A stretch of 33,578 nucleotides of DNA from assembly GCA_031289145.1 (NCBI GenBank), contig JAITQA010000030.1, positions 1 to 33,578 of the forward strand, read 5' to 3'. Shown here one piece after another: positions 7,570-14,557 of this stretch (position 1 is its first letter; every line of letters begins with the position of its first letter). This stretch comes from Dysgonamonadaceae bacterium (lineage in GTDB: Bacteria; Bacteroidota; Bacteroidia; Bacteroidales; Azobacteroidaceae). The position numbers and the translations under genes were made by a program. The notes under the pieces are model-generated. The model saw only the letters and a program-made list of their open reading frames with translations, ran no database searches and was not told where the DNA came from.

Positions 7570-8847
7570 ATGAATCCGAATATCTTCGATAAACTGAAAA
7601 CGCTGGCGGAAGCTGCTAAATTTGATGTTTCTTGCGCATCAAGCGGCACAACGCGCAACAATCCGGGAAATAATCTCGGATCAGCAGCCGGTTGGGGCAT
7701 CTGCCACAGCTTTACGGAAGACGGACGTTGCGTTTCTTTGCTGAAAATCATGCTCACCAACCATTGTATTTACGATTGTGCATATTGCATGAATCGCCGG
7801 AGCAACGATGTTCCGCGTTCTACTTTTGCCGTGTCGGAATTGGTTGAGCTGACCATCGAATTTTATCGCAGAAACTATATCGAAGGACTTTTCCTGAGTT
7901 CGGGAATTGTTCGCAACGCCGATTATACGATGGAGCGCATGGTGCGGGTCGCAAAAGATTTGCGCTTGATTCACAGATACAACGGCTATATCCATTTGAA
8001 GAGTATTCCGGGCGCAGGTAGGGAATTGGTTGCCGAAGCCGGTTTGTATGCCGACCGTTTGAGTTGTAATATCGAGATGCCTTCGGAAGAAAGTCTTCGG
8101 ATTATTGCTCCGGACAAAGATTATCAGAGCGTTTACCGTCCGATGCACTACATACAACAAGGTTTTTTGCAAGGCGCGGAAGATAAAAAGAAATACCGTC
8201 ATGCGCCGCGTTTTGCACCGGCAGGACAAAGCACCCAGATGATTATCGGGGCAAGTCCCGACGATGACAACCGGATTTTGCATTTGGCAAATGATTTGTA
8301 TCAGCGTCCGGCGATGAAAAGGGTGTATTATTCGGGATATATCCATGTCAATACTTACGATACCCGTTTGCCGGCATTAACCACTCCGCCTTTGGTTCGT
8401 GAAAACCGATTGTATCAGGCCGATTGGCTGATGCGTTTCTACCAATTTAAAGTGGACGAAATTGTCGATGAATCCCATCCCAATCTTGATTTGGAGATTG
8501 ACCCGAAATTGTCTTGGGCTTTGCGTCATCCCGAAACCTTTCCTGTGAATGTGAATACGGCCGATTACGAAACCATCCTGAGAATACCGGGTATCGGCGT
8601 GAAATCGGCAAAACTGATTGTCTCTTCCCGTCGCTTCGGACGGCTCACTTCCGATAACCTGAAGAAAATGGGCGTGGTGATGAAACGCGCCGCCTATTTT
8701 ATCACCTGCAACGAACTGCCGACATTTACCGTACAAGAAGCAGGCCCGGAATATATACGGAAAGCCTTGACCGCCCCCAAGAAAAAGAAAACCGACGACC
8801 GTCAACTAATCATTCAATTCGATAACCCCCTAATTCCTAATTCCTAA
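7570..8847 (+). CDS. Putative DNA modification/repair radical SAM protein (TIGR03916-type)
   Basis: A 425-residue radical SAM enzyme. The 4Fe-4S motif CxxxCxxC is at Cys66, Cys70 and Cys73 (HCIYDCAYCMNRR). The N-terminal segment FDVSCASSGTTRNN is typical of this family, and a helix-hairpin-helix lies at about 335-355 (ILRIPGIGVKSAKLIV), a DNA-binding element also found in UvrC- and ComEA-like proteins. The family has long been annotated as a putative DNA modification or repair protein because of this element and its constant DUF4130 partner; its reaction is not known to me. The ATG at 7570 is chosen over TTG 7549, which falls in the promoter. The last six codons (CTA ATT CCT AAT TCC then TAA) are made of the tandem repeat that fills the gap to the next gene. 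Confidence 0.88.
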   Translation: MNPNIFDKLKTLAEAAKFDVSCASSGTTRNNPGNNLGSAAGWGICHSFTEDGRCVSLLKIMLTNHCIYDCAYCMNRRSNDVPRSTFAVSELVELTIEFYRRNYIEGLFLSSGIVRNADYTMERMVRVAKDLRLIHRYNGYIHLKSIPGAGRELVAEAGLYADRLSCNIEMPSEESLRIIAPDKDYQSVYRPMHYIQQGFLQGAEDKKKYRHAPRFAPAGQSTQMIIGASPDDDNRILHLANDLYQRPAMKRVYYSGYIHVNTYDTRLPALTTPPLVRENRLYQADWLMRFYQFKVDEIVDESHPNLDLEIDPKLSWALRHPETFPVNVNTADYETILRIPGIGVKSAKLIVSSRRFGRLTSDNLKKMGVVMKRAAYFITCNELPTFTVQEAGPEYIRKALTAPKKKKTDDRQLIIQFDNPLIPNS

Positions 8848-8871
8848 TTCTCAATTCCTAATTCTCAATTC
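8830..8871 (+). repeat. Six tandem heptamers of YYAATTC spanning a stop codon
   Basis: Units read CTAATTC three times, then TCAATTC, CTAATTC, TCAATTC. The array supplies the C-terminal Leu-Ile-Pro-Asn-Ser codons and stop of the radical SAM gene and the whole gap to the DUF4130 start codon at 8874. A change in unit number would alter gene spacing and the extreme C-terminus. Because a TAA occurs in the repeat in every reading frame within 21 nt, read-through is unlikely. Confidence 0.85.
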
Positions 8872-8873
8872 TC

Positions 8874-9638
8874 ATGCTCTACTTCAAATACGACCGAACT
8901 TTCGATGGATTATTGACTTGCATTTTCGACGCATTCAACCGGAAAGAATTTCCCGACAATATTGTAGGAGAAGATATGCAGTTGCCGTTGTTCACCGAAT
9001 CGTTCAAGGTTGTCACCGACGAAGTCAGGGCTGACCGTGTGTTGAAAGCCTTGCGAAAAAAAATTTCCCCATCGGCTACGGATATGCTGTTTGTTAGTTA
9101 CCTGTCTGAAATAGAGGGAATAGAAATGACCCTTTTCCGGTACATACAAAAAGCGTTGACTGCGGAGTTCAGCATCGAAATGAATTTTGCCGACCCGGAT
9201 GTACTTGAATTGTCGAAAATCTATAAGAAAGTCACCCGCGAAGAAGAGCGAATGAGGCAGTTTGTCCGTTTCCAGAAGACCACCGACGGTATTTTTTTCG
9301 CTGTTATGGATCCGGCGCACAATGTGCTGCCTTTATCGGCGCGATTTTTCCGTACCCGTTATGCCGACCAGCAATGGATAATATACGATATAAGAAGAAA
9401 ATACGGATTTTTTTACGACCTGAAAACAGTCGAAACAGTGCATTTCGATCATTTGGACGTCTCGCTTGAAACAGGCAAACTGACTGCGGAAAAATTAGAT
9501 GATTACGAATTGGCTTTTCAAGGTTTATGGAAAGACTACCTGAAAGCCATTACCATCAACGAACGGAAAAACCTGAAACTGCAACGACAACATCTGCCTA
9601 AACGATTTTGGAAGTATCTTACGGAGAAGCAGGCTTGA
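8874..9638 (+). CDS. DUF4130 protein, partner of the radical SAM gene (TIGR03915-type)
   Basis: A 254-residue protein of the DUF4130 family (described as a probable DNA metabolism protein). Family-typical features seen are the N-terminal FKYDRTFDGLLTCIFDAF, a central REEERMRQFVRFQKT, and the DxxRRKYGFFYDL region with a following DYELAFQGLWKDYLKAITI. No known catalytic motif or metal site can be recognised by eye. As established knowledge, this family occurs almost only beside the radical SAM protein above, and in some bacteria a related domain is fused to a uracil-DNA glycosylase-like domain, so a role in handling damaged or modified bases is likely. It is separated from its partner only by a 26-nt stretch of tandem repeat. 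Confidence 0.85.
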   Translation: MLYFKYDRTFDGLLTCIFDAFNRKEFPDNIVGEDMQLPLFTESFKVVTDEVRADRVLKALRKKISPSATDMLFVSYLSEIEGIEMTLFRYIQKALTAEFSIEMNFADPDVLELSKIYKKVTREEERMRQFVRFQKTTDGIFFAVMDPAHNVLPLSARFFRTRYADQQWIIYDIRRKYGFFYDLKTVETVHFDHLDVSLETGKLTAEKLDDYELAFQGLWKDYLKAITINERKNLKLQRQHLPKRFWKYLTEKQA

Positions 9639-9830
9639 TGCATAAAAATGAAAATAATAAGGAGATGGAGTACACGAACTCCAGATAGGAAAACTGATTT
9701 GCGGACATGTCGATTTTACGGTAAAATAATAATGAGTCATTATAAACGAAATATACCGTAGTTTGGGTGGAATACATAAAAGTTAAGTAAAGAATTAGCA
9801 ACTGTTGTGTAATTATTGTGTAAAAATTCC

Positions 9831-9838
9831 TATATTTG
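9831..9838 (+). promoter_or_regulatory. -7 promoter element for the patatin gene
   Basis: TATATTTG fits TAnnTTTG. A TTG at 9805-9807 lies slightly too far upstream (23 nt) to be an ideal -33 element. The predicted message starts about 10 nt ahead of ATG 9857. The 190 nt before it (9639-9830) hold only a 6-bp hairpin at 9666-9683 without a U-tract. Confidence 0.5.
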
Positions 9839-9856
9839 CTCCCTGTAATCAAGGCT

Positions 9857-12151
9857 ATGGTAAAGAAAGTTTTTATATTCGGATTGCTATTTATCATTCA
9901 TTTTGTATCAGCTTATTCTCAAAAAGTAGGATTGGTTTTGAGTGGCGGCGGAGCAAAAGGAGCAGTGCATATCGGCATTATCAAAGCACTGGAAGAAAAC
10001 GATATACCTATCGACTATATTGCGGGTACATCAATAGGCGCTATTGTGGGAAGTCTTTATGCCGCAGGCTATACGCCTGATGAAATGCTGGGACTGTTTC
10101 AATCGGAAGAGTTTTATTATTGGCAAACGGGAAAAGTAGAGGAAGATTATCAGTATTATTTTCGTAAAGCGCCTAACCGGCCGGATTTTGTCCGGTTCAA
10201 TATTCCGCTCAAAGATTCTATCGCTATCCGGTCGGCCTTGCTCCCCAACAGTCTTATCAATCCTATCCAAATGAACCAGGCATTTATCGGACTGTATGCC
10301 AGGGCCGGAGCACAATGCGGCGGTGATTTTAACAAACTTTTTGTGCCTTTTCTTTGCGTGTCATCGGATGTCTATAACAAAATGCCTATCGTGTTCCGGA
10401 AGGGCGATTTAGGGAATGCTGTCAGAGCTTCAATGACTTTTCCGCTGGTATTCAAACCCTTAATTATAGATAGTGTGCCCTTGTTCGATGGCGGTATTTA
10501 TGATAATTTTCCAATAAGACCGATGAAAAACGCATTCAATCCCGATTTTATTATTGGGTCGTCGGTCGTCGGAAGCAAAATGAAAAGTCCTTCCGAAATG
10601 GATTTATACAACATGATCGAAAACATGGTCATGCAACAAACCAATTATAAGGTCACTCCGAAAGATGGCATGATGATGAATTTCACGCTGGAAGATGTTA
10701 ATTTAATGGATTTCAATAAATCAAAAATGCTTTTTGATATGGGTTACCAGGCTGCTACCGCTATGGTTGATTCCATTAAGAAACGAATAGTCCGCCGGAT
10801 ACCTATGCAGGAATTAACAGCCAAGCGAGAGGCTTACAAAGCCACGCTGCCGCCGCTTGTTTTCAGGCATATTTATATCGACGGCGTGAATGACACCCAA
10901 AAGCAATATATTGAAAGTCAAATTAATCGTGACGACGAAAACAGTTTCACGATGGAAGATTTTAAACAAACCTATTTCCACCTGCTGTCTAATTCAAAAA
11001 TAAAAGAAATCTTGCCGCATACGGTCTGGGACCCGGAAAATAATGCTTTTGATTTGTACTTAAACATCCAAATCAAAGATGAAATCATGATTGCATTTGG
11101 GGGGAATATTTCTTCGATGAGCGCCAATCAATTGTATCTGGGTTTGGGGTACCAGAGCTTAACGGAACTTTCGGTCGGACTTAACCTGGACATGCAAATG
11201 GGTAACGCATACAACGGCGCAGCCATATCCGGGAAAATAGAAATTCCTTCGGCAATTTCTTTGGATATTTCCGGAACAGCTGTCTACAATTACCGCAATT
11301 ATTATGAAAGTGAGAAACTTTTTATTGATACCGATGTTGCTACTTTTATTCATAAACGGGAAGCTTACGGAAAATTAAGTATGGGATTCCCATTTTTAAA
11401 CAAAGCCAGAATGGATGTTTCTTTCGGATACGGCAGATTGGAAGACAAATATTATCAAACCAAAGGGATTTATTATGAAAATCCTTTTGATAAAAGCGTA
11501 TATAATCTTTTTTCTTTCGGCCTGTTTTATAAAAAATTTACGCAAGATGCCAAACAATATCCGATCCAGGGACAAGACCACCATGTCTATGCCCAATACA
11601 TATCCGGAAAAGAAACTTATACTGCGGCGAAAAATGAATATCCGCATAAATCTTTTTACCAATCGTGGATTCAATTAGACGCTTTTATGTACAATCTGCA
11701 TCCGGTAAATAGTTGGTTTCATTTTGGTTATACAGCAGAAGGATTGGTTTCAAGCAAAAACTTGGTGAGTAATTATACGGCGTCTGTCCTGCAAGCGCCC
11801 GCCTACACCCCCACTCCACATAGTAAATTAATTTTTAATGAGGCATTCAGGGCCAATCAATTTTTGGCCGGTGGGGTGATTCCTGTATTGAAAATCAATT
11901 CTACATTTCATTTACGCGGCGATTTTCACGGATTTATGCCTATATACCCCTTTAAGCGAGGGGAAAATGAGAAACCTTATTATGGAGAACTATTTACCAG
12001 ACCTGCCCATTTGGAAGAAGTTAGTTTGGTGGCTCAATTGCCGTTTATGTCGATTGGTTTGTTTGCAAATCGTTATAGCTACCCGAAAGGTAACTGGAAT
12101 TTCGGCTTGAATATCGGGTACTTAATTTTCGGACCTAAATTTATTCCGTAA
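9857..12151 (+). CDS. Patatin-like phospholipase with C-terminal outer-membrane barrel
   Basis: A 764-residue secreted protein. A signal peptide (KKVFIFGLLFIIHFVSAYSQ) is followed by a patatin domain: oxyanion loop SGGGAKGAVHIG, nucleophile Ser59 in GTSIG and catalytic Asp211 in FDGG, a Ser-Asp dyad for lipid acyl hydrolysis. After about residue 340 comes a POTRA-like stretch (FRHIYIDGVND...) and then alternating hydrophobic strands with many aromatic residues up to the end, as in BamA/Omp85-type barrels. This layout matches patatin-barrel proteins related to type Vd autotransporters such as FplA and PlpD, so the lipase is probably held at the outer membrane. ATG 9857 is preferred to TTG 9836, which overlaps the promoter. 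The last residue is Pro rather than the usual aromatic. Confidence 0.87.
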   Translation: MVKKVFIFGLLFIIHFVSAYSQKVGLVLSGGGAKGAVHIGIIKALEENDIPIDYIAGTSIGAIVGSLYAAGYTPDEMLGLFQSEEFYYWQTGKVEEDYQYYFRKAPNRPDFVRFNIPLKDSIAIRSALLPNSLINPIQMNQAFIGLYARAGAQCGGDFNKLFVPFLCVSSDVYNKMPIVFRKGDLGNAVRASMTFPLVFKPLIIDSVPLFDGGIYDNFPIRPMKNAFNPDFIIGSSVVGSKMKSPSEMDLYNMIENMVMQQTNYKVTPKDGMMMNFTLEDVNLMDFNKSKMLFDMGYQAATAMVDSIKKRIVRRIPMQELTAKREAYKATLPPLVFRHIYIDGVNDTQKQYIESQINRDDENSFTMEDFKQTYFHLLSNSKIKEILPHTVWDPENNAFDLYLNIQIKDEIMIAFGGNISSMSANQLYLGLGYQSLTELSVGLNLDMQMGNAYNGAAISGKIEIPSAISLDISGTAVYNYRNYYESEKLFIDTDVATFIHKREAYGKLSMGFPFLNKARMDVSFGYGRLEDKYYQTKGIYYENPFDKSVYNLFSFGLFYKKFTQDAKQYPIQGQDHHVYAQYISGKETYTAAKNEYPHKSFYQSWIQLDAFMYNLHPVNSWFHFGYTAEGLVSSKNLVSNYTASVLQAPAYTPTPHSKLIFNEAFRANQFLAGGVIPVLKINSTFHLRGDFHGFMPIYPFKRGENEKPYYGELFTRPAHLEEVSLVAQLPFMSIGLFANRYSYPKGNWNFGLNIGYLIFGPKFIP

Positions 12152-12166
12152 AAAACAAAAAAAATA

Positions 12167-12198
12167 TTTGGTTAATTAAAAAAGAAACGCTACATTTG
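12167..12198 (+). promoter_or_regulatory. Consensus Bacteroidota promoter ahead of tRNA-Arg and the Phe/Tyr leader
   Basis: TTTG (12167-12170), a 20-nt spacer and TACATTTG (12191-12198) form an essentially perfect -33/-7 promoter. Transcription should start near 12205, 16 nt before the tRNA. No clear terminator or second full promoter is seen between the tRNA and the leader peptide, so this may also drive the aromatic operon. Confidence 0.82.
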
Positions 12199-12220
12199 CA
12201 CTCTCAAAAACAGAGAAATT

Positions 12221-12294
12221 GGCTCCGTGGCTCAACTGAATAGAGCATCTGACTACGGATCAGAAGGTTACAGGTTTGAATCCTGTCGGAGTCA
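12221..12294 (+). tRNA. tRNA-Arg (anticodon ACG)
   Basis: A 74-nt cloverleaf. The acceptor stem is GGCTCCG/CGGAGTC with one G-U pair, the anticodon stem TCTGA/TCAGA encloses the loop CTACGGA with anticodon ACG at 12255-12257, and the T-arm ACAGG/CCTGT encloses TTTGAAT. The discriminator is A and the 3' CCA is not encoded. The first anticodon base would be edited to inosine so that it reads CGU, CGC and CGA. Confidence 0.95.
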
Positions 12295-12349
12295 CAAATT
12301 GAAAAAAGGCAATACATTTATGCCGGAATTCATAATAATTCAAAATTAA

Positions 12350-12406
12350 ATGAATCGGTTTTATTTTACATATTCTTTCTTTTACTTTTACTTTAGCATA
12401 AAGTAA
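12350..12406 (+). CDS. Leader peptide of the Phe/Tyr operon (pheL-like)
   Basis: An 18-codon open frame, MNRFYFTYSFFYFYFSIK then TAA. Six codons are Phe and four are Tyr, with ten aromatic residues between positions 4 and 15. Such a run has no likely role as a protein but is typical of leader peptides that sense charged tRNA. It ends directly at the antiterminator arm (12407) and lies about 105 nt upstream of pheA. A ribosome held on Phe or Tyr codons (12359-12394) would leave that arm free, whereas one reaching the stop codon would cover it. The start codon ATG at 12350 is preceded by A-rich sequence (caaaattaa), as usual in this phylum, where Shine-Dalgarno sites are weak. Confidence 0.88.
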   Translation: MNRFYFTYSFFYFYFSIK

Positions 12407-12472
12407 GACAGGATTTTGTATGATAAAACAAAAATGAAAATAAACAATACAAATTAACTATAAAATCCTGTC
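12407..12472 (+). promoter_or_regulatory. Antiterminator hairpin of the Phe/Tyr attenuator
   Basis: GACAGGATTTT (12407-12417) pairs perfectly with AAAATCCTGTC (12462-12472), and the helix extends by G-U, U-A and A-U pairs to 14 bp. The 3' arm is exactly the 5' arm of the terminator that follows, so only one of the two structures can form. The 5' arm starts at the base after the leader stop codon, where a ribosome at the stop codon would mask it. Confidence 0.88.
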
Positions 12473-12494
12473 AGAGATGGCGGGATTTTTTTTT
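12462..12494 (+). terminator. Attenuator terminator before pheA
   Basis: AAAATCCTGTC (12462-12472) pairs with GGCGGGATTTT (12479-12489) over 11 bp with two G-U pairs and a 6-nt loop. The run of nine T (12486-12494) overlaps and follows the stem. It sits 16 nt before the pheA start codon and can only act as a conditional terminator for the operon. Confidence 0.88.
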
Positions 12495-12510
12495 GAAAAA
12501 AAATATGACA

Positions 12511-13365
12511 ATGAAGACTATCGCAATTCAAGGAGTAGAAGGCGCGTATCATGAGATAGCCGCCCGCATGTATTTCAAGGAGAACCGGGGAGAAGAAATA
12601 AACATTCTGCCCTGTTTACAGTTTAAAGATGTGATCGCCGCTGTGAGAAAAGACCCGAATATCATCGGCATCATGGCTATTGAAAACACCATAGCAGGCA
12701 GTTTGTTACAGAATCACGAACTCATCAGGGAAAGTGATTTATTGGTTATCGGGGAGCAAAAAATACGCATCACCCACAGTCTGGCCTCGCTTCCGGAGGA
12801 TTCGCTTGATACAATCACCGAAGTGAATTCCCATCCGATCGCGCTGATGCAATGCGCCGAATACCTGGCTACCCTTCCCAAAATAAAGATTGTGGAAGAA
12901 GAAGATACGGCCTTGAGCGCCAAACTGATTGCAGAAAAAAATTTAACAGGTCATGCTGCCGTATGCAGCAGATATGCAGCGGAATTATATGGATTGAAAG
13001 TCTTGGAAGAAGGCATTGAAACAAACAAACGCAACTTCACCCGCTTTCTCTTAATCGCGAATCGGTGGTTGGCCGAAGAATTGGTTAAAGACAGTGAAAA
13101 TAATAAATCATCGGTTGTCTTTACCCTGCCCCACACCGAGGGAAGCCTTTCTAAAGTGTTGGCTATCTTGTCTTTCTATGATGTAAATCTGACGAAAATC
13201 CAATCTCTCCCTATTCTGGGACGTGAATGGGAATATCTTTTTTATGTAGACCTGACTTTCAATAATCTGTTGAAATACAAACAAGGTCTGGACGCCATCC
13301 GTCCCCTGACGAAAGATTTCAAAACGCTCGGCGAATACAAGGAAAACAACATCACCAACGTATGA
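12511..13365 (+). CDS. pheA: Prephenate dehydratase
   Basis: Converts prephenate to phenylpyruvate, the Phe-specific step. The protein is monofunctional (284 residues) without a chorismate mutase domain; that activity is fused to DAHP synthase two genes on. Visible features are the N-terminal AIQGVEGAYHEIAA, the substrate-site IENTIAGS (about 57-64), the catalytic NFTRFLLI (about 177-184) with the TRF triad, and a C-terminal ACT domain (SLSKVLAILSFYDVNLTKIQ onward) that would bind Phe for feedback inhibition. ATG 12511 is preferred; ATG 12505 is 6 nt upstream and in frame. A TTG at 12493 lies in the terminator and is not used. First gene of the attenuated operon; 23 nt separate it from the aminotransferase. 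Confidence 0.94.
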   Translation: MKTIAIQGVEGAYHEIAARMYFKENRGEEINILPCLQFKDVIAAVRKDPNIIGIMAIENTIAGSLLQNHELIRESDLLVIGEQKIRITHSLASLPEDSLDTITEVNSHPIALMQCAEYLATLPKIKIVEEEDTALSAKLIAEKNLTGHAAVCSRYAAELYGLKVLEEGIETNKRNFTRFLLIANRWLAEELVKDSENNKSSVVFTLPHTEGSLSKVLAILSFYDVNLTKIQSLPILGREWEYLFYVDLTFNNLLKYKQGLDAIRPLTKDFKTLGEYKENNITNV

Positions 13366-13388
13366 ATAAACTTTAAATTATCTACATT

Positions 13389-14552
13389 ATGTCAATTCAA
13401 CCTGCCAATCGCTTAAAAGCCGTCAGTGAATATTATTTTTCCAAAAAGTTAAAGGAAATTGCCGAGATGAATGCCCAAGGATTGGATGTAATCAGTTTGG
13501 GAGTAGGAAGTCCGGATTTACCGCCTTCCGAGGAAGCCGTCGAAATTTTGTGCAATTCGGCCAAACAGGCCGATACCCACGGCTATCAACCCTGCATAGG
13601 GATTCCCGAATTGCGCCGGGCATTTGCCGCATGGTACAAGGACTGGTACAAAGTCGTTTTAAATCCCGATACGGAGATACAGCCTTTAATCGGTTCGAAA
13701 GAAGGCATTCTGCATATTTCCCTGGCATTTCTCAATCCGGGCGACGGGGTTTTGGTTCCCAATCCTGGATATCCTACTTACAGTTCCGTCAGCCGTTTGG
13801 TGGAAGCCCGCATCCTGTCTTATGATTTGAAAGCAGAAAACGGTTGGCAGCCCGATTTTGAAGCGATCGAACAATTGGATTTGTCGGGTGTGAAATTGAT
13901 GTGGGTCAATTATCCCAATATGCCGACAGGCGCCCCCGCCTCTCAGGAATGTTACCGCAAATTGGTCGATTTTGGAAAGAAACACAGCATAATCATTTGT
14001 AATGACAATCCTTACAGCTTTATATTAAACGACAATCCGAGCAGTATCTTAGCAGTAGACGGCGCCAAAGCTATTTGTATTGAATTAAATTCATTGAGTA
14101 AATCCCAAAATATGCCGGGTTGGCGGATAGCCATGCTGGCGGCCAATCCGCAGTTTGTGGAATGGGTGTTGAAAGTGAAAAGCAATATCGACAGCGGCCA
14201 GTTCAAACCGATGATGCTGGCGGCAGCCAAAGCTTTGCAAGCGCCCAAAGCATGGTATGACGGAATGAACAAAATATACCGTAATCGCCGCAAAATTGCG
14301 GAGCATATCATGACCGTGCTGGATTGTACGTTTGACCCTAAACAGTCCGGAATGTTTTTATGGGGAAAAATTCCGGCCAAATACGGAAGCAGCAGTGAAT
14401 TGGCCGATGAAATCCTGTACAAAGCCGGGGTATTTATCACTCCCGGTTTCATATTCGGAAGCAATGGGAATAATTATATTCGTATTTCGCTCTGTTGTAA
14501 GGAAGAAAAATTGCAAGAGGCATTGGAGAGAATAAAAAACAAACTAAATTAA
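13389..14552 (+). CDS. Class I/II PLP aminotransferase of the Phe/Tyr operon
   Basis: A 387-residue fold-type I aminotransferase. PLP-binding Lys238 lies in SLSKSQNMPGWR, and the conserved Asn/Pro region VNYPNMPTGAPAS, the NDNPYSF motif (Asp and Tyr contacting PLP) and the C-terminal Arg in NYIRISLC that binds the substrate carboxylate are all present. Position between prephenate dehydratase and DAHP synthase suggests that it aminates phenylpyruvate and 4-hydroxyphenylpyruvate, or possibly prephenate. Sequence alone resembles the broad LL-diaminopimelate/aspartate aminotransferase group, so the aromatic role is inferred from context. Starts 23 nt after pheA; the next gene begins 5 nt after its stop. 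Confidence 0.88.
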   Translation: MSIQPANRLKAVSEYYFSKKLKEIAEMNAQGLDVISLGVGSPDLPPSEEAVEILCNSAKQADTHGYQPCIGIPELRRAFAAWYKDWYKVVLNPDTEIQPLIGSKEGILHISLAFLNPGDGVLVPNPGYPTYSSVSRLVEARILSYDLKAENGWQPDFEAIEQLDLSGVKLMWVNYPNMPTGAPASQECYRKLVDFGKKHSIIICNDNPYSFILNDNPSSILAVDGAKAICIELNSLSKSQNMPGWRIAMLAANPQFVEWVLKVKSNIDSGQFKPMMLAAAKALQAPKAWYDGMNKIYRNRRKIAEHIMTVLDCTFDPKQSGMFLWGKIPAKYGSSSELADEILYKAGVFITPGFIFGSNGNNYIRISLCCKEEKLQEALERIKNKLN

Positions 14553-14557
14553 ACAAT

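Noticed and set aside
7681-8346. Long minus-strand open frame opposite the radical SAM gene.
   Set aside because: It lies wholly inside a well supported gene on the other strand, and its translation shows no recognisable domain; it is a shadow of codon bias.
8830-8873. CRISPR-like array.
   Set aside because: Units are seven bases and directly abutting, with no spacers and no cas genes in the window.
9666-9683. Hairpin TGGAGT/ACTCCA after the DUF4130 gene as terminator.
   Set aside because: The stem is only 6 bp and no T-run follows.
9836-9856. TTG start at 9836 for the patatin gene.
   Set aside because: It is part of TATATTTG; ATG 9857 starts a normal signal peptide.
12279-12472. AATCCTGTC occurs in the tRNA T-arm (12279-12287) and again at 12464-12472, suggesting an integration (att) site duplicated from the tRNA 3' end.
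   Set aside because: Only about nine bases are shared, they are fully explained by the T-arm stem and by the attenuator stems, and no integrase or mobile gene is near.
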